From positions 1 to 7,851 of the forward strand of contig CALFFN010000014.1 in the NCBI GenBank assembly GCA_937958185.1: a DNA stretch of 7,851 nt, in the 5' to 3' direction. This DNA is from an uncultured Neglectibacter sp. GTDB taxonomy: Bacteria; Bacillota; Clostridia; Oscillospirales; Acutalibacteraceae. The number at the start of each line of letters is the position of its first letter. The stretch's first letter is position 1. This document shows positions 1-6,886 of the stretch, piece by piece. Below the pieces are notes generated by a model. It did no database searches, had not been told where the DNA came from, and worked only from the letters and a program-made list of their open reading frames with translations. The position numbers were made by a program, and so were the translations under genes.

Positions 1-40
1 TTTTTCCACTTTTTCTCCCTTTCACTAAAGTTTATCCATT

Positions 41-68
41 CCACCTGCATAGCAGGTGGTTTCTTTAT
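41..68 (+). terminator. Hairpin with T-rich tail, probable terminator of a gene to the left
   Basis: Arms CCACCTGC (41-48) and GCAGGTGG (52-59) pair perfectly over 8 bp around a 3-nt ATA loop, and a T-rich tail TTTCTTTATT follows on the plus strand. It would stop a plus-strand transcript entering from outside the window, converging on the glycogen operon. The same frame (CCACC...GGTGGTTT) recurs at the right edge (7785-7806), so it may be a copy of a dispersed palindromic repeat rather than a dedicated terminator. Confidence 0.6.
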
Positions 69-74
69 TGGTAT

Positions 75-109
75 AAAAAAACGAGAGAGAACCGTCAGGG
101 TTCTCTCTC
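75..109 (-). terminator. Rho-independent terminator of the glgBCDA operon
   Basis: Arms 83-93 and 99-109 (GAGAGAGAACC and its exact complement) form an 11-bp stem with a 5-nt loop. Read on the minus strand the stem is followed by one G and seven Ts (75-81). This is a textbook intrinsic terminator about 160 nt beyond the glgA stop. The stretch between them (110-268) shows no convincing gene. It contains only a small GCCG-GAAA-CGGC hairpin (203-214) and a weak T/A-rich palindrome just after the glgA stop. Confidence 0.85.
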
Positions 110-268
110 AGCTCTCTTTTCCTCCGTATTCTTACCATACAGCTCAGTCTGTAGACCGCAAATTTTCCCGTTCGTTTTGCAGCCAGCCGCGACCGCTCCG
201 CCGCCGGAAACGGCAAAGGGCACAGCAACTTTCGGGATTTTCAGAGAGTGTTTTTCAAAAACTCAGAT

Positions 269-1696
269 TCAACTTTTCAATATCTGCTTATACAGGCGGA
301 TATATTCGTTAGCGGACTTGCCCCAGCTGTTGTCACAGCCCATGGCGCGGTCCACCAGAACCGCCCAGCCTTCCTTGCTGTCATTGTAGGCGGAAATGGC
401 ACGATGGAGGGAATGCAGCATATCTCCGGCGTTGTAGGTCTTGAAGGTAAAGCCGTTGCCCTGACCGTCGCCGCTGTCGGTGATGGAATCCCGCAGACCG
501 CCGGTCTCCCGAATGACGGGGATCGTGCCGTACCGCAGGGCGATCATCTGGGACAGCCCGCAGGGTTCTGATTTACTGGGCATCAGGAAGATGTCCGCGC
601 CGGCGTAAATTTTCCGGGACAGCTCCGGCACAAAGCCCAGGCACAGCACGAACCTGCCGGGATATTTTTCCTGCATCCACTTGAAATAATTTTCATATTC
701 CAGATCGCCGCTGCCCAGAATGACGAACTGGGCGTTGGTGTTCTGCATCACATCGTCCACTGCTTCCTTGACCAGGTCCAGACCCTTGTGGGAAACGAGG
801 CGGGTCACCATGCCGATCAGGGGCAGATCGGGATTGACCTCGATACACAGCCGCTCCTGCAATTTCTCCTTGTTGACCGCCTTGTTCTTCTTGTTTTCTT
901 TGGTGTAGTTGGCATAGAGGGACGGGTCCTTTTCCGGGTCGTAGTTCACGGTGTCGATCCCGTTCAAAATGCCGGACAGCTTCCAGGAGCGCTCCCGCAG
1001 AATGGGGTCCAGCTTGTGGGCGAACCAGGGGTCGAGAATCTCCTGGGCGTAGGTGGGGCTTACGGTGGAAACCCAGTTGGCGCACTCGATAGCGCCCTTC
1101 ATCAGGTTCACGCAGCCGTCATATTCCAACAGCTGGCTTTCATAGTTGGGAATGCCGAACACGTCCTCCAGTATCTCCTTGCCGTACTGCCCCTGATACT
1201 GGATATTGTGAATGGTGAACAGGGTCTTGATCCCTGTGTACCACTCGTTGTTGGCATAGAACAGCCGGTAGTAGACGGGCACAAGCGCCGTCTCCCAGTC
1301 GTTGGCGTGGAGGATATCGGGCTTGTAGTCGATATAGGGCAGCATTTCCAGAATGGCGCGGGAGAAGAAGGCGAACCGCTCCGCGTCGTCAAAATGCCCG
1401 TACAGCCCGTTGCGCTTGAAATAGTATTGGTTGTCGATCAGGTAATAGACCACATTGTTGACCTTGGCTTCAAAAATGCCGCAATACTGCCGCCGCCATG
1501 CCACCGGCACGCTGATGCTGGTGACAAAGCGCATCTGGTCCCGCAGCTCCTGCGGGATACCGTCATACAGCGGCACTACCACCCGGCAGCCCACCAGACG
1601 GGAACGGAGCGCCTGGGGCAGCGAACCCGCTACATCTGCCAAACCGCCGGTAGCCGAAAAGGGAAGAGCCTCACTTGCGCAAAATAAAACCTTCAT
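269..1696 (-). CDS. glgA: Glycogen synthase GlgA (ADP-glucose type, GT5)
   Basis: The 475-residue protein transfers glucose from ADP-glucose to the non-reducing end of alpha-1,4-glucan in the cytoplasm. Visible signatures are the N-terminal TGGLADV loop (residues 16-22), TIHNIQYQGQ (161-170), STVSPTYAQEI (210-220), the VTRL.SHKGLDL segment of the second Rossmann domain (297-308) and SEPCGLSQM (376-384) carrying the catalytic-type Glu377. Length is normal for bacterial GlgA (E. coli 477). The ATG at 1696 is chosen because GGAAAGGA lies 8 nt upstream and MKVLFCASEA is the usual family start; a TTG six codons earlier has no such support. It is the last gene of the operon, 139 bp after glgD. Oddity: the Lys of the usual KTGG/KVGG loop (Lys15 in E. 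coli) is Ala15 here. Family assignment is certain. Confidence 0.97.
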   Translation of the reverse strand: MKVLFCASEALPFSATGGLADVAGSLPQALRSRLVGCRVVVPLYDGIPQELRDQMRFVTSISVPVAWRRQYCGIFEAKVNNVVYYLIDNQYYFKRNGLYGHFDDAERFAFFSRAILEMLPYIDYKPDILHANDWETALVPVYYRLFYANNEWYTGIKTLFTIHNIQYQGQYGKEILEDVFGIPNYESQLLEYDGCVNLMKGAIECANWVSTVSPTYAQEILDPWFAHKLDPILRERSWKLSGILNGIDTVNYDPEKDPSLYANYTKENKKNKAVNKEKLQERLCIEVNPDLPLIGMVTRLVSHKGLDLVKEAVDDVMQNTNAQFVILGSGDLEYENYFKWMQEKYPGRFVLCLGFVPELSRKIYAGADIFLMPSKSEPCGLSQMIALRYGTIPVIRETGGLRDSITDSGDGQGNGFTFKTYNAGDMLHSLHRAISAYNDSKEGWAVLVDRAMGCDNSWGKSANEYIRLYKQILKS

Positions 1697-1800
1697 AAAG
1701 AAAATCCTTTCCAAAAAATCAAAATTCAGAACAGGAATCTACACCGATTTAAGCCCCTAAAGTCCCGATCCAAAACGCCCTTGACCTTAAAAGCCCTTAC

Positions 1801-1835
1801 TCTAGCATCTAGTCTCTAGCTTCTAGCATCCAGTC
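1801..1835. repeat. Five tandem 7-bp units (TCTAGNN) between glgD and glgA
   Basis: Read on the plus strand the units are TCTAGCA, TCTAGTC, TCTAGCT, TCTAGCA and TCCAGTC, with no gap. The array ends exactly at the glgD stop codon (1836-1838). Units 1-2 and 4-5 differ at a single base, suggesting duplication of a 14-bp pair. Four CTAG tetranucleotides fall within 28 bp; each is self-complementary, so units can pair with one another. The remaining 1697-1800 holds the glgA ribosome site and no clear promoter. Confidence 0.85.
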
Positions 1836-2948
1836 TTATACCCTGCTGCCCTTGGCAACATATACCGGGTAGGACTGATAGCCCATCATGGTGCGGTTGT
1901 TGTCGAACACGACCTCCTTGTCCGCCACCACATAGTCCAGCCGGGTGTTTTCTCCCACCACGGTATCCTGCATGATGACGCAGTTCTTCAGCTTCGCGCC
2001 CTTTTTCACGTGTACGCCGCGGAACAGAATGCAGTTTTCCACCTCGCCGTCAATCACGCAGCCGTCGGCAACGATGGAATTGGAGACCACGCTGCCCAGC
2101 CCATACTTGGCGGACATATCGTCTCTCACCTTGGTGAAAATGGGGCGGTCGGAATAGAACAGCTGGTTGCGCACCTTGGGGTCCATCAGCGCCATGTTGG
2201 CGTTGAAATAGCTGCTGAAGGAGGTGACCTGATAGGCTGTGCCGATAAACTCATAGCCAAACACCTTCAGATCCCGCAGGTGGCGCTGCATCAGGTCCCG
2301 GTCAAAATCGTAAAGGTTCCGGCTCATGCAGTCCTCTACCAGCTCCATCAGCTTCTTCCTGCCGATCAGGCACATGCCCATGCCGTAATTGCAGTCGGCG
2401 TCGCTGCCGCGCTTTACCAGCATATCCCGGACAAAGCCCTCCGGGTCAACGGTGTACACCACGTTCTTGTCGGTGTCAGGAGACATACCGTGACGGTAAA
2501 TGACGGTGATATCCGCTTCCTTTTCGCTGTGGAAACGGAACACGTCCTTGAAGTCGATATTCGCCACTGTGTCACAATCGGACAGTAGCACATATTCCTC
2601 ATGGGAATTTTTCAGGAAACGCTGAATGGACGCCAGCGAGGAAATCTTTCCCTCGGTGCGGGTGGTCTCCGCGTTGAAGGGAGGCAGCAGGTACAGGCCT
2701 TCCCGTTTTCTGGACAGATCCCACGCTTTTCCCGAGCCAAGATGATCCATCAGGGATTGATAGTTTTCCTCCGTGATGACGCCGACCTTGTTGATGCCGG
2801 AATTTACCATGTTGGACATCTGGAAATCCACCAGACGGTAACGACCGCCGAAGGGGACGGAAGCCATCACCCGGTTTTCTGTCAGTTCTCTCACGCGCTC
2901 CTCATGCACATAGGCAAACAGGATGCCGATTACATCATTACCTCTCAT
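1836..2948 (-). CDS. glgD: GlgD, regulatory-type subunit of ADP-glucose pyrophosphorylase
   Basis: The 370-residue protein is a paralogue of GlgC, and in Firmicutes it forms a mixed complex with GlgC that makes ADP-glucose more actively than GlgC alone. The shared fold is visible in VPFGGRYRLVDFQMSNMVNSGI (31-52), SGKAWDL (72-78), LLSDCDTVANID (121-132) and the C-terminal left-handed beta-helix hexapeptides (about 285-345). The N-terminal nucleotide-binding loop is lost: GlgC has GGQGSRLG while GlgD has FAYVHEERVRELT. This fits a non-catalytic role, as known for the GlgD family. Its ATG overlaps the glgC TGA by 4 bp (ATGA), and GAGGAGGT sits about 9 nt upstream inside glgC, indicating translational coupling and matched subunit supply. 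Length is slightly above the roughly 343 residues of the Geobacillus protein. Confidence 0.95.
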   Translation of the reverse strand: MRGNDVIGILFAYVHEERVRELTENRVMASVPFGGRYRLVDFQMSNMVNSGINKVGVITEENYQSLMDHLGSGKAWDLSRKREGLYLLPPFNAETTRTEGKISSLASIQRFLKNSHEEYVLLSDCDTVANIDFKDVFRFHSEKEADITVIYRHGMSPDTDKNVVYTVDPEGFVRDMLVKRGSDADCNYGMGMCLIGRKKLMELVEDCMSRNLYDFDRDLMQRHLRDLKVFGYEFIGTAYQVTSFSSYFNANMALMDPKVRNQLFYSDRPIFTKVRDDMSAKYGLGSVVSNSIVADGCVIDGEVENCILFRGVHVKKGAKLKNCVIMQDTVVGENTRLDYVVADKEVVFDNNRTMMGYQSYPVYVAKGSRV

Positions 2949-4159
2949 GCTTTTTCTACCTCCTCAGCGTCGATCATGGCTTTGGGCGGGACTACCGTAT
3001 CCGGCGCGATGCTGCAGCCGGGTCCGACCACCGCTACGCCCCAGTCGTCCTTATTTTCCACCTCTTCCGGGCGCTTGCCGATCACGGCATTTTTGCCAAC
3101 GACGGCATTCTCCGCCACAATGGCGTACTGCACTCTGGCGCCCTCCTCGATCCGCGCGCCGGGCATGATGATGGAATCCTCCACCACGGCGCCGGGGGCG
3201 ACATATACGCCGGCGAACAGAATGGAAAATTCCAGATCGCCGTAAACATTGCAGCCCTCTGCCACCAGGGAATTCTGCACCTTGGAGCCCTTGGCGATAT
3301 AATGGGGCGGCATAACGGGGTTCCGGGAGTAAATGCGCCAGTCGCTGTCGCTCAGGTCCAGGGGAATGTTGGGGTTCAGCAGGTCCATGTTGGATTCCCA
3401 CAGACTATCGATGGTGCCCACGTCCTTCCAATAGCCCTCGAAACGGTAGGCAAACATCTTCTCCCCTGCCTCCAGCATGGCAGGAAGTACATTCTTGCCG
3501 AAGTCATTCTGAGACTTGGGGTTCTCCTCGTCCTCCTCCAGATATTTCCGCAGCTTCTCCCAGGTGAACACATAGATACCCATGGAAGCCTGATTGCTCT
3601 TGGGCACCTTGGGCTTCTCGTCAAATTCATAGATAGAGCCGTCCTCGTTTGTATTGAGGATGCCGAACCGGGAAGCCTCCTCCATGGGGACCTCGTACAC
3701 GGCAATGGTGCACGCCGCGCCCTTTTCCTTGTGGAAGTTTATCATCTTGGAGTAGTCCATCTTGTAGATATGGTCGCCGGAAAGCACCACCACGTATTCA
3801 GGATTATACCGCTCGATAAAGGGGATATTCTGGGTGATGGCGTTTGCCGTGCCCTTGTACCAGTCGGACTTTTTGCTCTTCTGGTAGGGGGGCAGCACAT
3901 GAACGCCGGCGTTCATACTGTCCAGGTCCCAGGGCTGACCGCTGCCTATGTACTCGTTCAGCTCAAGGGGCTGGTACTGGGTCAGCACGCCCACCGTTTC
4001 AATGCCGGAATTGACACAGTTGGAAAGGGGAAAATCAATGATACGATATTTCCCTCCAAAGGGGACCGCCGGCTTTGCCAGATTTCGGGTCAAAACTCCC
4101 AGCCGGCTTCCCTGCCCGCCTGCCAGAAGCATTGCCACCACTTCTTGTTTGGGTAACAT
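2945..4159 (-). CDS. glgC: Glucose-1-phosphate adenylyltransferase GlgC
   Basis: The 404-residue enzyme makes ADP-glucose and PPi from ATP and glucose-1-phosphate, the committed step of bacterial glycogen synthesis. Residues 14-21 (GGQGSRLG) are the nucleotide-binding loop. PFGGKYRIIDFPLSNC (33-48) is the conserved stretch after it, SGDHIYKMD (127-135) carries the catalytic-type Asp129, EFDEKPK (178-184) is the sugar-phosphate-binding region, and YWKDVGT (243-249) is a family signature. The C-terminal part (about 290-390) is a left-handed beta-helix with hexapeptides such as VAPGAVVEDSIIMPGARI. The start is fixed by AGGAGG 8 nt before the ATG. It lies 66 bp after glgB with no good promoter in the gap and overlaps glgD by 4 bp. 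All catalytic motifs are intact, unlike in its partner GlgD. Confidence 0.97.
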   Translation of the reverse strand: MLPKQEVVAMLLAGGQGSRLGVLTRNLAKPAVPFGGKYRIIDFPLSNCVNSGIETVGVLTQYQPLELNEYIGSGQPWDLDSMNAGVHVLPPYQKSKKSDWYKGTANAITQNIPFIERYNPEYVVVLSGDHIYKMDYSKMINFHKEKGAACTIAVYEVPMEEASRFGILNTNEDGSIYEFDEKPKVPKSNQASMGIYVFTWEKLRKYLEEDEENPKSQNDFGKNVLPAMLEAGEKMFAYRFEGYWKDVGTIDSLWESNMDLLNPNIPLDLSDSDWRIYSRNPVMPPHYIAKGSKVQNSLVAEGCNVYGDLEFSILFAGVYVAPGAVVEDSIIMPGARIEEGARVQYAIVAENAVVGKNAVIGKRPEEVENKDDWGVAVVGPGCSIAPDTVVPPKAMIDAEEVEKA

Positions 4160-4225
4160 GTTCAGTTCCTCCTGCTAAAGATTTTTTAGTGTGGTCTTGC
4201 GCTCAATATGGGTAAAAGCACACGC

Positions 4226-6238
4226 TTATTTGCCGCTGCTTTTTCCTGTTTTGGGAACCGGCTTCTTTGCCGCCGCCTTTTTGGGGGTTGCCTTTGCCTT
4301 CTCTTTCGGCGCGGGTTTTGGCGTCTTTCTGGTGCATTCCAGGAAGAACACCGTATTTCCCGGCAGGGTCAGCGTCACGCTCTGCTCGCAGCCGTGCATG
4401 GGAATGTCTTCGGTTTTGATATTTTTCCCATTTGTCACACCCTGCCCGCCGAAAGACGCGTCGTCGGAGGAGAACACCTCCGCCCATGTGCCCCGGAAAG
4501 GTACGCCGATCCGGTAACCCTCCCGCTGGACGGGAACGAAGTTACACACTGCCACCAGCTCCCTGCCGTCCTTAGCCTTCCGGCGGAACGCGATGACGCT
4601 CTGCTTGTAGTCATCATTGGAGATCCATTCAAAGCCTTCCCAGGAGAAGTCGATCTCCCACAGCTCGGGACGCTCCAGATAGAAATGGTTCACCGCCCGG
4701 AAGAAGTTCTGGGCGTCCTGGTGCTCTTTATACTGGAGCAGCCCCCATTCCAGCTCTTTTTCATAGTTCCATTCGTTTTTCTGGGCAAATTCCGTGCCCA
4801 TAAATTGCAGCTTCTTGCCGGGGTGCGCCATCATATAAGTCACAAAGCTGCGCATTCCGGCAGCCTTCTGCTCGTCCGTACCGGGCATTTTATTGATGAG
4901 GGAGGCTTTCCCGTACACCACCTCGTCGTGGGAGATGGGCAGGATAAAATTCTCTGAAAAAGCGTAGAAGAAGGAGAAGGTCAGGGCGTCGTGATTCCCG
5001 CTGCGGAACAGGGGATCGAGGGACATATAGCGGAGCATATCGTTCATCCAGCCCATGTTCCACTTGTAATTGAAGCCCAGACCGCCCATGAAGGTGGGCT
5101 TCGACACCATGGGCCAGGAGGTGGATTCCTCGGCGATCATCATGGGCTCGTACACCTCGGCAAACGCCGCCTCGTTCAACGCCTGTAAAAACTCCACCGC
5201 CTCCAGGTTTTCCTTGCCGCCGTCCTTGTTGGCGACCCATTCTCCGTCCTTGCGGTTATAATCCAGATACAGCATGGACGCCACAGCGTCTACGCGCAGA
5301 CCGTCGATATGGTATTCCTTCAGCCAGAACACGGCGCTGGACACCAGGAAGCTCACTACCTCCGGCTTGGCATAATCGAACACCAGCGTGCCCCATTCCT
5401 TGTGCTCTCCCTTTCTGGGGTCGGCATATTCGTAGCAGCAGGAGCCGTCAAATTTGGCAAGCCCCGCGGAGTCCCTGGGGAAATGGGCGGGGACCCAGTC
5501 CATGATCACGCCGATGCCCGCCTGATGGCAGCGATCCACAAAGCGCATGAAATCCTTTGGCTCGCCGTACCGGGAGGTGGGGGCAAAATATCCCATGACC
5601 TGATAGCCCCAGGAGCCGTCAAAGGGATATTCCGTCAGGGGCATGAACTCGATATGGGTAAAACCCATATCCTTTACATAAGGGATCAGCTCGTCTCCCA
5701 GCTTTTCGTAGGAGAATACGCTGCCGTCGGCATATTTCCGCCAGGAGCCCGCGTGGACCTCATAGATGTTCATGGGGCGGGCGTACTGGGAGGTCTTGGT
5801 CTTCTCCTGCAGCCAACTGCCGTCCTGCCATTGATAGTCCAGCTCTACCCAGCGGGAGGCGGTGCCCGGTCTTGTCTCAGCGTGGAGCGCATAGGGATCA
5901 GCTTTATAGATATCCTCTCCCTGCTGGGGCTTGATACAGAATTTGTACAGCTCGTAGGGCTGAAACACAAAATCGGTGTAGCCCTCCCACACGGCGTCAT
6001 CTATTTTTTTCAACGGGTATTTCGCCTTGTCCCAGTTGCAGAAATTGCCAACGAGGGACACTTCCTTCGCCTCAGGCGCCCACACACGGACGACCATGCA
6101 TTCCTTTCCGTTGTGCACCGCCTTATGTACGCCCATATACTCATAAGCACGGCGGTTCTTTCCGCTGCGGAACAGGTACAGGGGGACATTCCCCTGGGGC
6201 GGTTCCTTTTTCGGCGCGGTCTTCCTTTTTTCACTCAT
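4226..6238 (-). CDS. glgB: 1,4-alpha-glucan branching enzyme GlgB (GH13) with basic tail
   Basis: This 670-residue enzyme cuts alpha-1,4-glucan and rejoins the piece through an alpha-1,6 link. An N-terminal CBM48 domain (about 35-130, with VRVWAPEAKEVSLVGNFCNW) precedes the GH13 barrel, which shows GSWGYQVMGYFAPTSRYG (208-225), MDWVPAHFP (246-254), GLRVDAVASM (313-322, nucleophile Asp317), MIAEESTSWP (367-376, acid/base Glu370) and SHDEVVYGK (436-444, Asp438). A C-terminal beta domain follows. It has a single CBM48, so it is shorter than the 728-residue E. coli enzyme. The ATG at 6238 is preferred because AAAGGAAG lies 9 nt upstream; an in-frame GTG at 6310 would add 24 residues with no ribosome site. 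Residues 638-670 form a low-complexity Lys/Pro/Ala tail with 12 Lys in 33 positions. First gene of the operon. Confidence 0.97.
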   Translation of the reverse strand: MSEKRKTAPKKEPPQGNVPLYLFRSGKNRRAYEYMGVHKAVHNGKECMVVRVWAPEAKEVSLVGNFCNWDKAKYPLKKIDDAVWEGYTDFVFQPYELYKFCIKPQQGEDIYKADPYALHAETRPGTASRWVELDYQWQDGSWLQEKTKTSQYARPMNIYEVHAGSWRKYADGSVFSYEKLGDELIPYVKDMGFTHIEFMPLTEYPFDGSWGYQVMGYFAPTSRYGEPKDFMRFVDRCHQAGIGVIMDWVPAHFPRDSAGLAKFDGSCCYEYADPRKGEHKEWGTLVFDYAKPEVVSFLVSSAVFWLKEYHIDGLRVDAVASMLYLDYNRKDGEWVANKDGGKENLEAVEFLQALNEAAFAEVYEPMMIAEESTSWPMVSKPTFMGGLGFNYKWNMGWMNDMLRYMSLDPLFRSGNHDALTFSFFYAFSENFILPISHDEVVYGKASLINKMPGTDEQKAAGMRSFVTYMMAHPGKKLQFMGTEFAQKNEWNYEKELEWGLLQYKEHQDAQNFFRAVNHFYLERPELWEIDFSWEGFEWISNDDYKQSVIAFRRKAKDGRELVAVCNFVPVQREGYRIGVPFRGTWAEVFSSDDASFGGQGVTNGKNIKTEDIPMHGCEQSVTLTLPGNTVFFLECTRKTPKPAPKEKAKATPKKAAAKKPVPKTGKSSGK

Positions 6239-6329
6239 ATCGCTGCACTTCCTTTGATTGAATCGTGCTGGAATTTTCCATTCCGAAAGCTTTTGCAGGT
6301 AAGGCGGCACCTGTGCCTACTATAACCTT
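6239..6329 (-). promoter_or_regulatory. 5' leader of the glg operon with small inverted repeats
   Basis: About 90 nt separate the predicted transcription start (near 6329) from the glgB ATG. On the minus strand the leader holds GGCAC-AG-GTGCC (6306-6317), AGGT...ACCT around it, and GGAAT-GGAAA-ATTCC (6271-6285) that could fold into a 5-bp stem. I recognise no known riboswitch and see no terminator-like T run, so control by the leader is only a possibility. Confidence 0.35.
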
Positions 6330-6335
6330 AGCTTC

Positions 6336-6364
6336 ATTATAAACAGGGCGAAAAGAAATTTCAA
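6336..6364 (-). promoter_or_regulatory. Sigma-A type promoter of glgB
   Basis: On the minus strand TTGAAA (6359-6364) and TATAAT (6336-6341) are separated by exactly 17 bp. The -10 is a perfect consensus and the -35 differs at one base. It points at glgB with a predicted start near 6329. It probably drives the whole glgBCDA operon, since no equally good promoter is visible in the downstream gaps. Confidence 0.85.
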
Positions 6365-6504
6365 GTGCTTTTTAGTAGTTTTCTTATATTTTTTCTTTCT
6401 GATTTTTTAATCTTTGTAAGATTTTCACAAATATCTCTGCCATTTTCTGTATAAGCACGCGGATAACGGGCACAGCATACCACACCTTCCCTGAAAATCC
6501 TGTC

Positions 6505-6523
6505 GGGAAAGTGGAATTTTCCC
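6505..6523. repeat. Short inverted repeat upstream of the divergent promoters
   Basis: GGGAAA (6505-6510) and TTTCCC (6518-6523) pair around a 7-nt loop. The segment TGGAATTTTCC (6512-6522) also occurs at 6269-6279 in the glgB leader. The surrounding AT-rich stretch 6365-6504 shows no gene; antisense reading frames there lack ribosome sites. Confidence 0.4.
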
Positions 6524-6530
6524 ATTTCAT

Positions 6531-6559
6531 TTGCCAGAAGAAAAAATCTTTGATACAAT
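6531..6559 (+). promoter_or_regulatory. Sigma-A type promoter with extended -10, reading toward the hairpin array
   Basis: TTGCCA (6531-6536) and TACAAT (6554-6559) are spaced by 17 bp, with TG one base before the -10 (6551-6552). Each box differs from consensus at one base. The predicted start is about 6565-6567, just at the left end of the structured stretch and 355 bp before the MBL-fold gene. No coding region follows directly, which favours a non-coding transcript or a long leader. Confidence 0.65.
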
Positions 6560-6564
6560 AGATG

Positions 6565-6768
6565 CTGGATACTGGAAAGGGCACAAGAATTGCTGTGGTC
6601 GGGTCGTACGGTTTTTTCTTTGCACAAGGAAGCTTCACAAGCGCTCACCGCAAGGTGAAAATGATCGTAAACGATCATTCGGGAGAACCCTTGAGGTCTC
6701 ACGACCTCTCTTTTCTCGCAAGCTCGAAAAGCACCGGGCTTCTCCAATCAGCGGGCGCTTTCAGCGCC
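6565..6768 (+). ncRNA. Candidate structured RNA made of consecutive small hairpins
   Basis: After the promoter at 6531-6559 comes a dense chain of stem-loops: 6616-6631 (one bulge), GCTT/AAGC 6632-6642, TCACC-GCAA-GGTGA 6645-6658, AATGATCG-TAAA-CGATCATT 6660-6679, GGG/CCC 6681-6690, GAGGTC-TCAC-GACCTC 6693-6708, CTTTTC/GAAAAG 6710-6731 and GGCGCT-TTC-AGCGCC 6754-6768. Links between neighbours are 0-2 nt up to 6731. The outer parts can also pair: GCTGG (6564-6568) with TCAGC (6748-6752), and GGAAAGG (6574-6580) with CTTCTCC (6739-6745), each with a mismatch or wobble. This suggests a closed multi-branch RNA of about 190-200 nt. I do not recognise it as a specific known family. It could instead be a palindromic DNA repeat or the leader of the MBL-fold gene. 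Reading frames through it look spurious. Confidence 0.4.
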
Positions 6769-6770
6769 TA

Positions 6771-6779
6771 TGGTATAAT
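6771..6779 (+). promoter_or_regulatory. Extended -10 element, upstream copy
   Basis: TGGTATAAT is a perfect extended -10 box. No -35 resembling TTGACA lies 16-18 bp upstream; that place is taken by the hairpin 6754-6768. The predicted start is near 6786, inside the loop of the inverted repeat 6774-6805. With the copy at 6887-6895 it would give the MBL-fold gene a second promoter. Confidence 0.55.
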
Positions 6780-6805
6780 ATCCGCAAAGGACAGCGGATA
6801 TTATA
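6774..6805. repeat. Perfect 12-bp-arm inverted repeat over the -10 box
   Basis: TATAATATCCGC (6774-6785) and GCGGATATTATA (6794-6805) are exact complements with an 8-bp spacer. The arms place a consensus TATAAT on both strands; the minus-strand one (6800-6805) has a fair -35 match CTGACC (6822-6827) at 16 bp. It may be an operator for a dimeric repressor, a back-to-back promoter pair or an RNA stem. Confidence 0.8.
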
Positions 6806-6819
6806 GATTTGAAATTGCC

Positions 6820-6852
6820 TCGGTCAGTTCTTCGCTTTGCTCAGACGACCGA
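6820..6852 (+). other. Leader inverted repeats before the MBL-fold gene
   Basis: TCGGTC (6820-6825) is complementary to GACCGA (6847-6852), and CCGATCGG (6849-6856) is itself a palindrome overlapping the right arm. Both lie between the two extended -10 boxes, so a transcript from the upstream one would carry them. No known regulatory motif is recognised. Confidence 0.35.
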
Positions 6853-6886
6853 TCGGCACAGTATACCAACGCACGTTCCGTGCTTA

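Noticed and set aside
25..228. 67-codon minus-strand reading frame after glgA
   Set aside because: It runs through the glg terminator and the CCACC hairpin, has no recognisable domain, and is explained by palindromic non-coding DNA.
788..1687. Long plus-strand frame opposite glgA, and similar ones opposite glgD, glgC and glgB
   Set aside because: They mirror the codon bias of certain genes on the minus strand, lack ribosome sites and show no domain.
4160..4225. Separate promoter for glgC
   Set aside because: No TATAAT-like box with a spaced -35 is visible; the gap holds only the AGGAGG ribosome site and AT-rich sequence.
6239..6329. Known riboswitch in the glgB leader
   Set aside because: The leader is only about 90 nt, with short stems and no conserved aptamer core that I can recognise, and no terminator hairpin with a T run.
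6601..6617. Intrinsic terminator at the T6 run 6612-6617
   Set aside because: The preceding bases do not form a stable stem apart from the 6-bp palindrome CGTACG, which cannot fold as a hairpin by itself.
6361..6747. 128-codon minus-strand reading frame across the intergenic region
   Set aside because: It is antisense to the hairpin array, odd in composition (many Cys and Arg), has no good ribosome site, and overlaps the glgB promoter.
6645..6883. CRISPR array
   Set aside because: The stems differ in sequence and spacing; there is no constant repeat with unique spacers and no cas gene.
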